Source: Syntrophobacterales bacterium
Lineage (GTDB): Bacteria > Desulfobacterota > Syntrophia > Syntrophales > UBA2192
NCBI GenBank assembly: GCA_018053845.1
Contig: JAGPKU010000011.1
Coordinates: 1 to 39,508 of the forward strand
Length of the DNA: 39,508 nt
Direction of reading: 5' to 3'
Shown: positions 24,506-31,309 of the stretch, piece after piece
How the letters are laid out: each line of letters opens with the position of its first letter
Position numbering within the stretch: the stretch's first letter is position 1
Translations under genes and position numbers: made by a program
Notes under the pieces: model-generated
Database searches by the model: none
Told to the model about the DNA's origin: nothing
What the model saw: the letters and a program-made list of their open reading frames with translations, nothing else

Positions 24506-24787
24506 CTATCGGCCGTCCTGGGGAGGCATCCGCTCCCTTTGGACGGCCTCCTTCATCTTCTGCAGTTCGTAGTAGCGGCGCTCGATGTCCTTGGGCTGGT
24601 AGGTCCGGTCCTCGGGGATGTCGAAGATCCCGCCGAGGGCGACGACGAGAAGGGACGTGAGCACGGCGGCGGCGAGGATGAAGAGAAACCTCCGCAGGGT
24701 GAGACCGCTTCGAGGCACGCGGATTCGCCTCTTTCGGAGCCAGCCCCCTGATGATGCCGTTTTGCCTGCGGCATTGAGGTCATTCAT
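24506..24787 (-). CDS. Small single-span membrane protein of unknown function
   Basis: I do not recognise a family for this 93-aa protein. It has a basic N-terminal segment (WLRKRRIRVPRSGLTLRR), one membrane helix (FLFILAAAVLTSLLVVALG) near residues 34-53 and a charged, probably helical C-terminus rich in Glu, Arg and Lys (DIERRYYELQKMKEAVQRER). The positive-inside rule predicts a cytoplasmic N-terminus and periplasmic tail. Its ATG overlaps the stop of the BY-kinase gene as ATGA, so it is almost surely co-translated with it and is a candidate partner of the Wza-Wzc export complex. Confidence 0.72.
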   Translation of the reverse strand: MNDLNAAGKTASSGGWLRKRRIRVPRSGLTLRRFLFILAAAVLTSLLVVALGGIFDIPEDRTYQPKDIERRYYELQKMKEAVQRERMPPQDGR

Positions 24788-27381
24788 CGCATCTGCCCGC
24801 TGCGGGGAGCCCCGCCGGCGATTCCGGCCGCGCGGACCGCGGCTCCAGCCGCGGCCGGCGGGTCACCCGGCGTCATGGCCCCGCGATGCTGGATTTTCCG
24901 GGCCTCGAGGGACGGCATGGCGAAGGTGAGGTAGCCCATCTGGTAGAGGATCCCGGCGGCGAGGCACGTGACGGCCAGGATGAGCACGGAGGCCCGGACG
25001 ATCGCCGCCCTCCGCTGCTCCTTCGGGTCGCGCCCGATGGAGGGTCGCGGGGCACGCGGGCCCCGGAGGCGGTCCCGCAGCGCGCGGAGGGAAGACGCGG
25101 CGGGCGCGCCCGGCGCCGCCTTTTCCCCCGCGGGGCCGCCCGCGGGAAGCCCGAGCCGCGCCCTGACGAGCCCGGGGATGGCCCGGATCTTCCCGGCCGT
25201 CGTCTCGGGCTTTTCGTCCGGCCTCTTCGTGAAGTAGTAGTAGTACTTGTACTTGTAGTCGGCGTAATCGGAGCTCAGCTCCGCCCTCAGGCCGTTGAGG
25301 ATGACGCCGATGACGTTGGCCTTGACGTTGTCGAGCTGCGCCTTGGCGCGCTTGAGGACCCCCCGCGGGATCCGGCCCACGCGGTAGACCATCACCACGG
25401 CGTCGGCCTTGGCGGCCAGCAGCGCCGCGTCGGTGGCGGCCAGCAGCGGCGGGGCGTCGATGAGCACGACGTCGTAGGCGGCGCGGACCTCGGCGATGAA
25501 CTCGTCGATCGCCTTGGAGTAGATCAGCTCCGCCGGGTTGGGCGGGATCGTCCCCGACGAGAGGATGTGGAGGTTCTCGATGCCGGGGGTCTGCAGGATG
25601 TCGTCGGTGCTCAGCGTGCCCGTCATGATGTCGGAGATGGTCCGGACGACCTTCCGCCACTCGTAGCTGCCCAGCAGCACATCCGAGAGCCCCGGCACGT
25701 AGTCCATGCCGAACATCCGGGAGATCATGGGCTTGCGCAGGTCGCCCTCGATGAGCAGGACGCGGTTGCCGCCCTGGGCCATCGTGATGGCCAGGTTGAC
25801 GATGGAGGTCGTCTTGCCCTCCTCGGGCGAGGAGCTGGTCACAACGATCGTCTTGATGTCCTTGTCCAGGCAGGCGAAGGCCAGGTTCGTCCGGATGGCG
25901 CGGTAGCTCTCCGCCAGGCGCGACTTGGGCGCGAAGTGCGAGACGAGCCGCGCCCCGCGCTCGGCCACGTCGGCATCCACGTCCTCGGCGTACTTCTCCT
26001 TGAGCGTCTCCTTGATCTCCTGCTGGCTCACGTGGGGGATGAGGCCCAGGACGTGGACGCCCAGCAGGCTCTCGATCTCCTCGATGGCCCCCAGCGAGGT
26101 GTCGAACATCTCGACGAGGAAGGCGAAGGCGATACCGAGGATCAGGCCGATGAGGAACCCCGCGAGGGCCTTCTCCTTGATCTTCGGTGCATTGGACGGT
26201 TCCCGGGGCTCCAGGGCGGGACGGATGATCTGGACCGTCTCCACGCGCTCGGCGTTGGTGATCTGGGTCTCCTGGTGCTTGCGCTCCAGCATGTTGAACA
26301 GTTCCTGGTTGAGCTGGATCTGCCGCTCGAGCCGCGAGAGCTCCAGGCGCTTCTCGGGGAGCATCCTGACCTCGGCGCCGGTCTCGTCGATCTTCGCCTT
26401 GAGGTCCCGGATGTCCTCGCGCAGCCCCGCCTCGTAGGCCGCCATCTGCCCCTTCATGGTGACGAGGATCTCGCCGATCTGCTTGCGGATCTCGGCCACC
26501 TGCGGGTAGAGCTCCGTGTAGGTCTTCAGCAGGGTGTCGCGCTCGAGCATGAGCTGGACGAGCTTGTCGTTGAAGGACTTGTACGCGGCCGGGGCGTCCT
26601 CGAAGTAGAAGCTCGTCTTGGAGCCCAGAGGCGTCGACCCCGCCCGGTCGAGCAGGCGCCGCATCTCGGCGGCCTTCTGCGCGTTGGCCACGGCCTTGTC
26701 GTGGGCGGCCTGCAGGGCCTGGAGCTTCGCGACCATGGCGCTGCTCTCGGCGTCGATGGAGACGAGCTTGTGCTGCTCCCGGTAGGCCTTGGCGGCCTCC
26801 TCGGAGGCCTTGAGCTTCTCCCGGGCCTGGGCGAGCTGGGCCTCGATGAAGCCCTTCTGGCTGACGGAGCGCTTGTTGGTGTCGTTGATGCGCTCCTCCC
26901 GGTAGACCTCGGCGATGGTGTTGGCCAGCCGCATGGCCAGCCGGGGGTCCCGCGACTGCACGTGGATGTTGATGACCCCGATGGGCTGCTCGAAGTCCGA
27001 TTCCACCATGGCGCGCAGGTTCAGGACCGTGGCCAGGTATTCCTTGTTGGCCCGGACTTCCTCGGAGGTCAGGTTGGCGGGGATCATGCCGAGCGTCTTG
27101 GCCGCCTTCTCGACGATCCCGTGGCTTCGCACCACCGCGGCCTGCGACGTCAGCATGTCCGCGTTGTTCCAGGGCATCGCTTCCTGGTAGATGCCGCCGC
27201 CGGAGAGCATGACCCGCTCGAGCCGAACGCTCGCCGTGGACTTGTAGAGCGGCACGGGCTTGTTGAGCAGCGCGAAGAGCGTGCTGAAGGTCCCCGTCAG
27301 CAGGAGCGTGACAAGGATGATCCAGCGCCTCTTCTTGATGATCCGCCAGTATTCGCGGAGGTTGAGATCGTATTGGGCCAT
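24784..27381 (-). CDS. wzc: Chain-length regulator with BY-kinase domain (Wzc-like), with C-terminal extension
   Basis: The 865-aa protein has a first membrane helix at about residues 19-38 (RWIILVTLLLTGTFSTLF), a long periplasmic coiled-coil region, and a GNVR-type segment ELSRLERQIQLNQELFNML. A second helix at about 402-422 (AGFLIGLILGIAFAFLVEM) leads to a cytoplasmic tyrosine kinase: Walker A SSSPEEGKTTS near 519, Walker A' LLIEGDLRKP, Walker B VVLIDAPPLL near 640, and a tyrosine cluster YADYKYKYYYYF at about 706-717. Such proteins control polymer length and gate the Wza channel through autophosphorylation. Unusually, 145 residues follow the tyrosine cluster, including a third membrane helix (ASVLILAVTCLAAGILYQMG) near 797-818. 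The gene starts one base after the Wza-like stop. Confidence 0.93.
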   Translation of the reverse strand: MAQYDLNLREYWRIIKKRRWIILVTLLLTGTFSTLFALLNKPVPLYKSTASVRLERVMLSGGGIYQEAMPWNNADMLTSQAAVVRSHGIVEKAAKTLGMIPANLTSEEVRANKEYLATVLNLRAMVESDFEQPIGVINIHVQSRDPRLAMRLANTIAEVYREERINDTNKRSVSQKGFIEAQLAQAREKLKASEEAAKAYREQHKLVSIDAESSAMVAKLQALQAAHDKAVANAQKAAEMRRLLDRAGSTPLGSKTSFYFEDAPAAYKSFNDKLVQLMLERDTLLKTYTELYPQVAEIRKQIGEILVTMKGQMAAYEAGLREDIRDLKAKIDETGAEVRMLPEKRLELSRLERQIQLNQELFNMLERKHQETQITNAERVETVQIIRPALEPREPSNAPKIKEKALAGFLIGLILGIAFAFLVEMFDTSLGAIEEIESLLGVHVLGLIPHVSQQEIKETLKEKYAEDVDADVAERGARLVSHFAPKSRLAESYRAIRTNLAFACLDKDIKTIVVTSSSPEEGKTTSIVNLAITMAQGGNRVLLIEGDLRKPMISRMFGMDYVPGLSDVLLGSYEWRKVVRTISDIMTGTLSTDDILQTPGIENLHILSSGTIPPNPAELIYSKAIDEFIAEVRAAYDVVLIDAPPLLAATDAALLAAKADAVVMVYRVGRIPRGVLKRAKAQLDNVKANVIGVILNGLRAELSSDYADYKYKYYYYFTKRPDEKPETTAGKIRAIPGLVRARLGLPAGGPAGEKAAPGAPAASSLRALRDRLRGPRAPRPSIGRDPKEQRRAAIVRASVLILAVTCLAAGILYQMGYLTFAMPSLEARKIQHRGAMTPGDPPAAAGAAVRAAGIAGGAPRSGQMR

Positions 27382-27382
27382 A

Positions 27383-28585
27383 TCAGTACTTCAGGAACCT
27401 CATGTTCTTGGGGTCTCCATAGGCATCGCGGTACGACGCCGGCTTCAGCAGGTAGTCCAGCAGCGGCAGCGTGTTGGTGATCCACTCGTTGATGTCGCCG
27501 ATGAGGATCCGCGGCACCCAGACGATGTCGCCGTTCTTGAGCGCCACGTTCTGGGCGATGTCCCCCTTCTTCGTGATGTCGTCGTAGCTGGCCGACAGGA
27601 TGATGGGCTCGCCCTTGCGCTCCTGGTACTCCCGGATGATCTTGATGTCCGATTTCACGGCCAGGCCCGTCGGTCCGCCCGCCAGGGACAGCGAGGCCAG
27701 CAGGTCGCCGGCGTCCTTCAGCCGGTAGATCCCCTGGGCGTTGACCTCGCCGAGCACGTAGACGCGCTCGCCGAAGACGGGCAGCTCGGGCACGGTGACG
27801 ATGTCCCCCGCATCGAGGATCACGTTCTGGCTCGCGTCACCCTTGAACATGACGTCGTAGAGGTTGAGCGTGTAGCGCTTGCCCTTGCGCAGCAGCTCCA
27901 CGTTGCGCAGATCCGCGTTGCCGCCCTCGTCCCCCACGACCACCTGCGTCTGTCCCGCCCCCGTGTAGGCGCTCCCCCGGCCCGTGACGGGGCCGCCGGC
28001 CGACACGATGAGGTCCAGGACGGTCGTTTTCCCCTTCAGGGCGTATTTCCCCGGCCCGGAGGGCCCGGGGGAGATCTTGTTGATCTGTCCGAAGAGCAGG
28101 ACCGGCTTGCTCTTGTACTCCTTGACGACCACCTCGAGCCTCGGGGCCCGGATGTAGCGCTTGAGGCCCTCCATGAGCGCCTCGTGCAGCTCCCCCACCG
28201 TGCGGCCGCTCACCGGCACGTCGTCCATGAAGGCGTAGGAGATCTTCCCGTCGGAGCGGACCTCCGCGACATATTCCGTGCTCTTGGCCCCTTCCCAGTA
28301 CGTGATCTTCAGCACGTCGCCGGGGCCGAGCAGGTACTCCGGCGTCCCCCTCCGCTCGGTGAAGGACTGGTTTCCGGTGACGGAGGCCATCGCCGCGATG
28401 TCCGCCAGCTGCTGCCGGCGGGCCGCCTCGGCCGCGGCCGCATCCTCGGCCGTGGGCTTGAGCGTCTTGACGGGCACGCCCCTGGCCTCGAGGGCGTGGG
28501 GGATGTAGGTGCTGCAGGCCGAAAGGCATGCCGCGGCCAGGACGAGCAGCGTGGCAAGGGTTGCGTTTTTCGAACGACCGTGCAT
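27383..28585 (-). CDS. wza: Outer-membrane polysaccharide export lipoprotein (Wza-like)
   Basis: The 400-aa protein has a lipoprotein signal peptide ending in the lipobox L-S-A-C, with Cys24 as the modified residue. The polysaccharide-export domain begins YLLGPGDVLKITYW, followed by VRSDGKISYAFMDDVPVSG and GELHEALMEGLKRYI. SLBB-like domains follow: VLLFGQINKISPG, VLDLIVSAGGP and, in a second repeat, YVLGEVNAQGIYRL with LASLSLAGGP. Wza-like proteins form the outer-membrane channel for capsule or EPS together with the Wzc-like protein encoded next. AGGAG lies eight bases before the ATG. It heads the export block downstream of promoter P5. Confidence 0.93.
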   Translation of the reverse strand: MHGRSKNATLATLLVLAAACLSACSTYIPHALEARGVPVKTLKPTAEDAAAAEAARRQQLADIAAMASVTGNQSFTERRGTPEYLLGPGDVLKITYWEGAKSTEYVAEVRSDGKISYAFMDDVPVSGRTVGELHEALMEGLKRYIRAPRLEVVVKEYKSKPVLLFGQINKISPGPSGPGKYALKGKTTVLDLIVSAGGPVTGRGSAYTGAGQTQVVVGDEGGNADLRNVELLRKGKRYTLNLYDVMFKGDASQNVILDAGDIVTVPELPVFGERVYVLGEVNAQGIYRLKDAGDLLASLSLAGGPTGLAVKSDIKIIREYQERKGEPIILSASYDDITKKGDIAQNVALKNGDIVWVPRILIGDINEWITNTLPLLDYLLKPASYRDAYGDPKNMRFLKY

Positions 28586-28621
28586 TCCGACTCTCCTGCG
28601 CAGATTAACCGGATTGATGAC

Positions 28622-28638
28622 ATGCCAACATCATGCCA
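28622..28638 (-). promoter_or_regulatory. Candidate sigma-54 promoter P5 for the export block (28585-24506)
   Basis: The minus strand reads TGGCATGATGTTGGCAT: a near-perfect -24 element, ten bases, then GC. The -12 box is TGGC rather than TTGC, one mismatch. Initiation near 28612 would leave a leader of about 27 nt containing the AGGAG ribosome site. Confidence 0.6.
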
Positions 28639-28658
28639 ATTAACAGAAAATGCTCCCG

Positions 28659-28674
28659 CGTATGGTTCTTGCAT
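28659..28674 (+). promoter_or_regulatory. Weak sigma-54-like element upstream of the HD-GYP gene
   Basis: On the plus strand CG-TATGGTTCTT-GCAT resembles P1 and P2 (GG-TATGCTTCTT-GC) over the spacer and -12 box. The -24 dinucleotide is CG instead of GG, a change normally very harmful. It lies about 100 nt before the start at 28774. It may be a decayed or activator-dependent promoter. Confidence 0.3.
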
Positions 28675-28773
28675 GACAAGAGCTCGGCCACTCACGCCCG
28701 GGGTCCGGGAGGCTTTCCCTGCTCCCGGCTTCGGGCGGGCGGTGCCCACCAACGAGGAGAAGGCGGAAGTCCC

Positions 28774-29748
28774 ATGATACGATACGTCGACCTGATCACG
28801 GATGCCGTGCAGAGCGGCAGAAAGCAAGAAACTGTACAGGCGCCCGCCGCAAAGGAGCCCGATTCCGACAAGGACATCTACCTCTCCCTCTGGAGGCATC
28901 TCCAGGCCGTCAAGGTCTGCATGCTGGAAAAGAAGGGCTTTGACATCCTGCCGCTGCAGGAGCAGCTCCGGGGGGTCGCGGGCAGCCCCGAGACGATCGA
29001 CCGGCTCTACCACTACACGACGCGCTACGGCAACGAGGAGGACTACACGGCCTCCCACTCGATCAACACCCTGATCTATGCCCTGAAGATCGGCCTGCGG
29101 CTGGAGTACGCGCCGGCCGATCTCGAGTCGCTGGGGCTGGCCGCGCTGCTCCACGACATCGGCATGTTCGCGATCCCCGACGCGATCCTGCGCAAGCCCG
29201 AGGCCCTCTCGCCCGAGGAGACGGCCGCGGTCCGCAGGCACCCCGAGACCGGCCGCAGCGCCCTGGCCCCCTGGAGCGCCGCGATGCCCTGGCTGGCGCA
29301 GACGGCCTACGAACACCACGAGCTCGAGGACGGCAGCGGCTATCCCCGGGGTCTCAAGGGCGAGCAGATCTCCGAGTTTGCCAAGATCGTCGGCCTGGCG
29401 AGCACCTACGAGGCCATGACGCACGAGCGGCCCCACCGGCGCTGCGTGTCGGTCCGCGAGCTCGTCGACAGGAAGAACCGCTCTTTCTCCCCGCGCGTGA
29501 TGCGGGCCTTTCTCGAGCAGATCTCCCTCTACCCCATCGGGAGCTTCGTCCGGCTCAACAACCGGACCCTCGGCCGGGTCGTCGCGACCCACGTCGGACA
29601 GCCTCTGCGGCCCGTCGTGCAGATCCTGGAGGATGCCGACGGCAACCGGGTCGCGGAAGAGAAGACGGTGAACCTGCTGGGCAACCCGATCCTGTGGGTG
29701 ACGGGGCCCGTCACGGACGAGGAGCTCGCGCGCATCGCGGGGAAATAG
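28774..29748 (+). CDS. HD-GYP domain protein (putative c-di-GMP phosphodiesterase)
   Basis: The 324-aa protein has a 90-residue N-terminal helical region, then an HD-GYP domain: HSINTLIYALKIGL, LAALLHDIGMFAIPDAIL (HD pair), the HP in VRRHPETGR, EHHELEDGSGYPRGLKGEQI (HH and GYP), and IVGLASTYEAMTHERPHRR. HD-GYP enzymes hydrolyse c-di-GMP with a two- or three-metal centre. Two deviations are visible: Met replaces Lys in the usual HDIGK, and Ser stands where the common VAD motif has a metal-binding Asp, so activity may be altered. It is transcribed divergently from the Wza-like gene across 188 nt. The start at 28774 has GGAAG upstream. Its stop adjoins the octamer array locus at 29746. Confidence 0.87.
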   Translation: MIRYVDLITDAVQSGRKQETVQAPAAKEPDSDKDIYLSLWRHLQAVKVCMLEKKGFDILPLQEQLRGVAGSPETIDRLYHYTTRYGNEEDYTASHSINTLIYALKIGLRLEYAPADLESLGLAALLHDIGMFAIPDAILRKPEALSPEETAAVRRHPETGRSALAPWSAAMPWLAQTAYEHHELEDGSGYPRGLKGEQISEFAKIVGLASTYEAMTHERPHRRCVSVRELVDRKNRSFSPRVMRAFLEQISLYPIGSFVRLNNRTLGRVVATHVGQPLRPVVQILEDADGNRVAEEKTVNLLGNPILWVTGPVTDEELARIAGK

Positions 29749-29848
29749 AAGATAAGAGGGTGAGAAGGTAAGAAGGTTGGCGAAACCGGTGGAATGCGGT
29801 GTGCCGGGAGCCTGTCCGAGCTTCTCAGCCTCCCAGCTTCGCAGCTTC
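29746..29848. repeat. Inverted octamer-array locus 1
   Basis: The plus strand at 29746-29780 has units GATAAGAG, GGTGAGAA, GGTAAGAA. The minus strand at 29848-29816 has GAAGCTGC, GAAGCTGG, GAGGCTGA, GAAGCTCG. The HD-GYP stop TAG lies at the edge of the first array and the ATPase stop TGA (29825-29827) lies inside the second, so the last residues of the ATPase (QEAAKLGG) are array-encoded. Both genes converge here. Confidence 0.7.
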
Positions 29849-30679
29849 CTGTCTCGGCTCGGCCTCGGCCGGCTCGTCGCCCGGCATGGCCGTGTCTTCG
29901 ATCGCCTTGCGGACCACGGCGGCGTCGATCGCCTCGGCCTGGATCCCGAACCCGATCAGCAGGCACATGTCGCAGAGGTTGTTGACCCGCCGGGGCACGC
30001 CCCGGGTCCGGCGGTGGATCGCCTCGAAGGCGTCGGGGGTGAAGATCTCGCGCGTCGCGCCGGCCCGGCCGAGCCGGAAGCGGACGTACTGCGCCATCTC
30101 CTCCGGGGCGAGCGGGCCGAGGTGATAGCGGACGGCGATCCGCGAGTCGAGCTGCTCGATCCGCCTGACGATGCCCCGCAGCTCGGGCTGGCCGATGAGC
30201 AGCAGGTTCAGCAGGAATCGGTCGTTGAACTGGTAGTTGAGCAGCAGGCGCACCTCCTCGAAGTTGACCGGCGAGAGCAGCTGCGCCTCGTCGATGACGA
30301 GGATCGTCGTGCGGTTCTCCTTGAAGTCCTTCATCATCATCCCGCCCAGCTCGCCCAGCAGCTCGTGCTTGGAGTGCGAGGCCGGGTCGAGGCCGAACTG
30401 GTAGAGGATCTCGCGGATGAACTCGACGGGCTCGAGCATCGGGTTCGTGATGAGCCCCACGTGGTAGTCCTTCTGCGGGAGGTCCCGGATGAGGGCTCGG
30501 GAGAGCGTCGTCTTGCCGCAGCCCACGTCGCCCGTGAGCATGGCCGCGCCCTTGCGGCGCTGGATGGCGTACATCATGCGGGTCATCGCCTCGCGCCAGT
30601 GCCCCGAGTGGTAGATGAACTTCAGATCCGGGACGATTTCGTAGGGAAAGGTCTCGAGCCCCCAGTGTTCTAGATACAT
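29825..30679 (-). CDS. ExeA/GspA-like AAA ATPase (secretion-type)
   Basis: The 284-aa protein begins MYLEHWGLETFPYEIVPD, with a Walker A GDVGCGKTTLSRAL near residues 50-60 and Walker B TTILVIDEAQLL near residues 125-135. Sensor-type IGQPELRGIVRRIEQLDSRI and an ARRRTRGVPRRVNNLCD-like C-terminal lid (here IHRRTRGVPRRVNNL) follow. It matches the ExeA/GspA family, including the ATPase found with PEP-CTERM/exosortase EPS loci, thought to help assemble secretion complexes or regulate export. No exosortase gene is in the window. GGAAGGA lies eight bases before the ATG, and the start overlaps the phosphatase stop by 10 nt. A large longer open frame upstream of this start is spurious, as shown by the phosphatase gene in another frame. 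Confidence 0.88.
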   Translation of the reverse strand: MYLEHWGLETFPYEIVPDLKFIYHSGHWREAMTRMMYAIQRRKGAAMLTGDVGCGKTTLSRALIRDLPQKDYHVGLITNPMLEPVEFIREILYQFGLDPASHSKHELLGELGGMMMKDFKENRTTILVIDEAQLLSPVNFEEVRLLLNYQFNDRFLLNLLLIGQPELRGIVRRIEQLDSRIAVRYHLGPLAPEEMAQYVRFRLGRAGATREIFTPDAFEAIHRRTRGVPRRVNNLCDMCLLIGFGIQAEAIDAAVVRKAIEDTAMPGDEPAEAEPRQEAAKLGG

Positions 30680-31158
30680 CGAAGCAGTCCTTCCAGGGAG
30701 AGATAGATCTCCGCAAAGCAGGTCCGGTAGTGATAGCGCGTCATCCCGTAGGGGTCCCGGATGTCGAGCCCGGCGCCGTCGGCCTGCGCGGCGAAGGACT
30801 TCAGCAGCCGGACCTTGCCGCCCGCGACGGGATGGCGACTCAGCACCTCGTCGCGCTGGGCCTCCTCCATGACGAGGACCCAGTCGGCCGCCTCGACCAT
30901 CCCGGCCGACAGCGTCCGGGACCGGTGCCCGGAGGCGTCCACGCCCTTTGCCCGGAGGATCGCGGCGGCGTGGGGATCGGCCTCTGCGCCCCCGAGATCG
31001 AGCAGTCCCGCCGAGGACGCCTGAAGGTCGGACCGTCCCGCCCGCCGCGACAGCGCCCGAAACACCCGCTCGGCCATGAAGCTCCGGCACAGGTTGCCCG
31101 AGCAGACGAACAGGATTTTCTTCGGGGCCGCTTGCGCCGTCACGGGATCGACTTCCAT
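30670..31158 (-). CDS. Low-molecular-weight protein tyrosine phosphatase (Wzb/Etp-like)
   Basis: The 162-aa protein has the phosphate loop FVCSGNLCRSFMAE (nucleophile Cys19, Arg25, Ser26) and the general-acid motif DPYG with Asp135. Length and order fit bacterial LMW-PTPs. In EPS systems the Wzb-type enzyme dephosphorylates the Wzc tyrosine cluster, and a Wzc-like kinase is encoded 3.3 kb away on the same strand. It is co-transcribed with the ExeA-like ATPase rather than with wzc. The ATG at 31158 has GAGG immediately before it, unusually close; a GTG two codons upstream is the alternative start. Confidence 0.88.
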   Translation of the reverse strand: MEVDPVTAQAAPKKILFVCSGNLCRSFMAERVFRALSRRAGRSDLQASSAGLLDLGGAEADPHAAAILRAKGVDASGHRSRTLSAGMVEAADWVLVMEEAQRDEVLSRHPVAGGKVRLLKSFAAQADGAGLDIRDPYGMTRYHYRTCFAEIYLSLEGLLRCI

Positions 31159-31267
31159 CCTCACGGTCGAGGCATCGCGAACATAGGGTGCAAAACCCAT
31201 GCCTTGACGGGGCGCCCCGGCAAAAGCCTTTCTGCACCCCCGCGCGCTTTGCATTCCGCCGGTCGAT

Positions 31268-31283
31268 TGGCACATTTCCTGTA
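31268..31283 (+). promoter_or_regulatory. Weak sigma-54-like element upstream of the GAF-GspE gene
   Basis: The plus strand reads TGGCACATTTCCTGTA. The -24 box is a perfect TGGCAC and ten bases follow, but the -12 dinucleotide is GT rather than GC. Initiation near 31294 would be only 16 nt before the ATG at 31310 and about 55 nt before the alternative at 31349. Confidence 0.35.
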
Positions 31284-31309
31284 TTAAAGACCGTGACAGC
31301 CCGACCGAT

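Noticed and set aside
24886-27480. Long plus-strand open frame opposite the BY-kinase gene
   Set aside because: Antisense to strongly conserved kinase motifs, low-complexity Leu/Gly/Asp/Val composition, no ribosome site.
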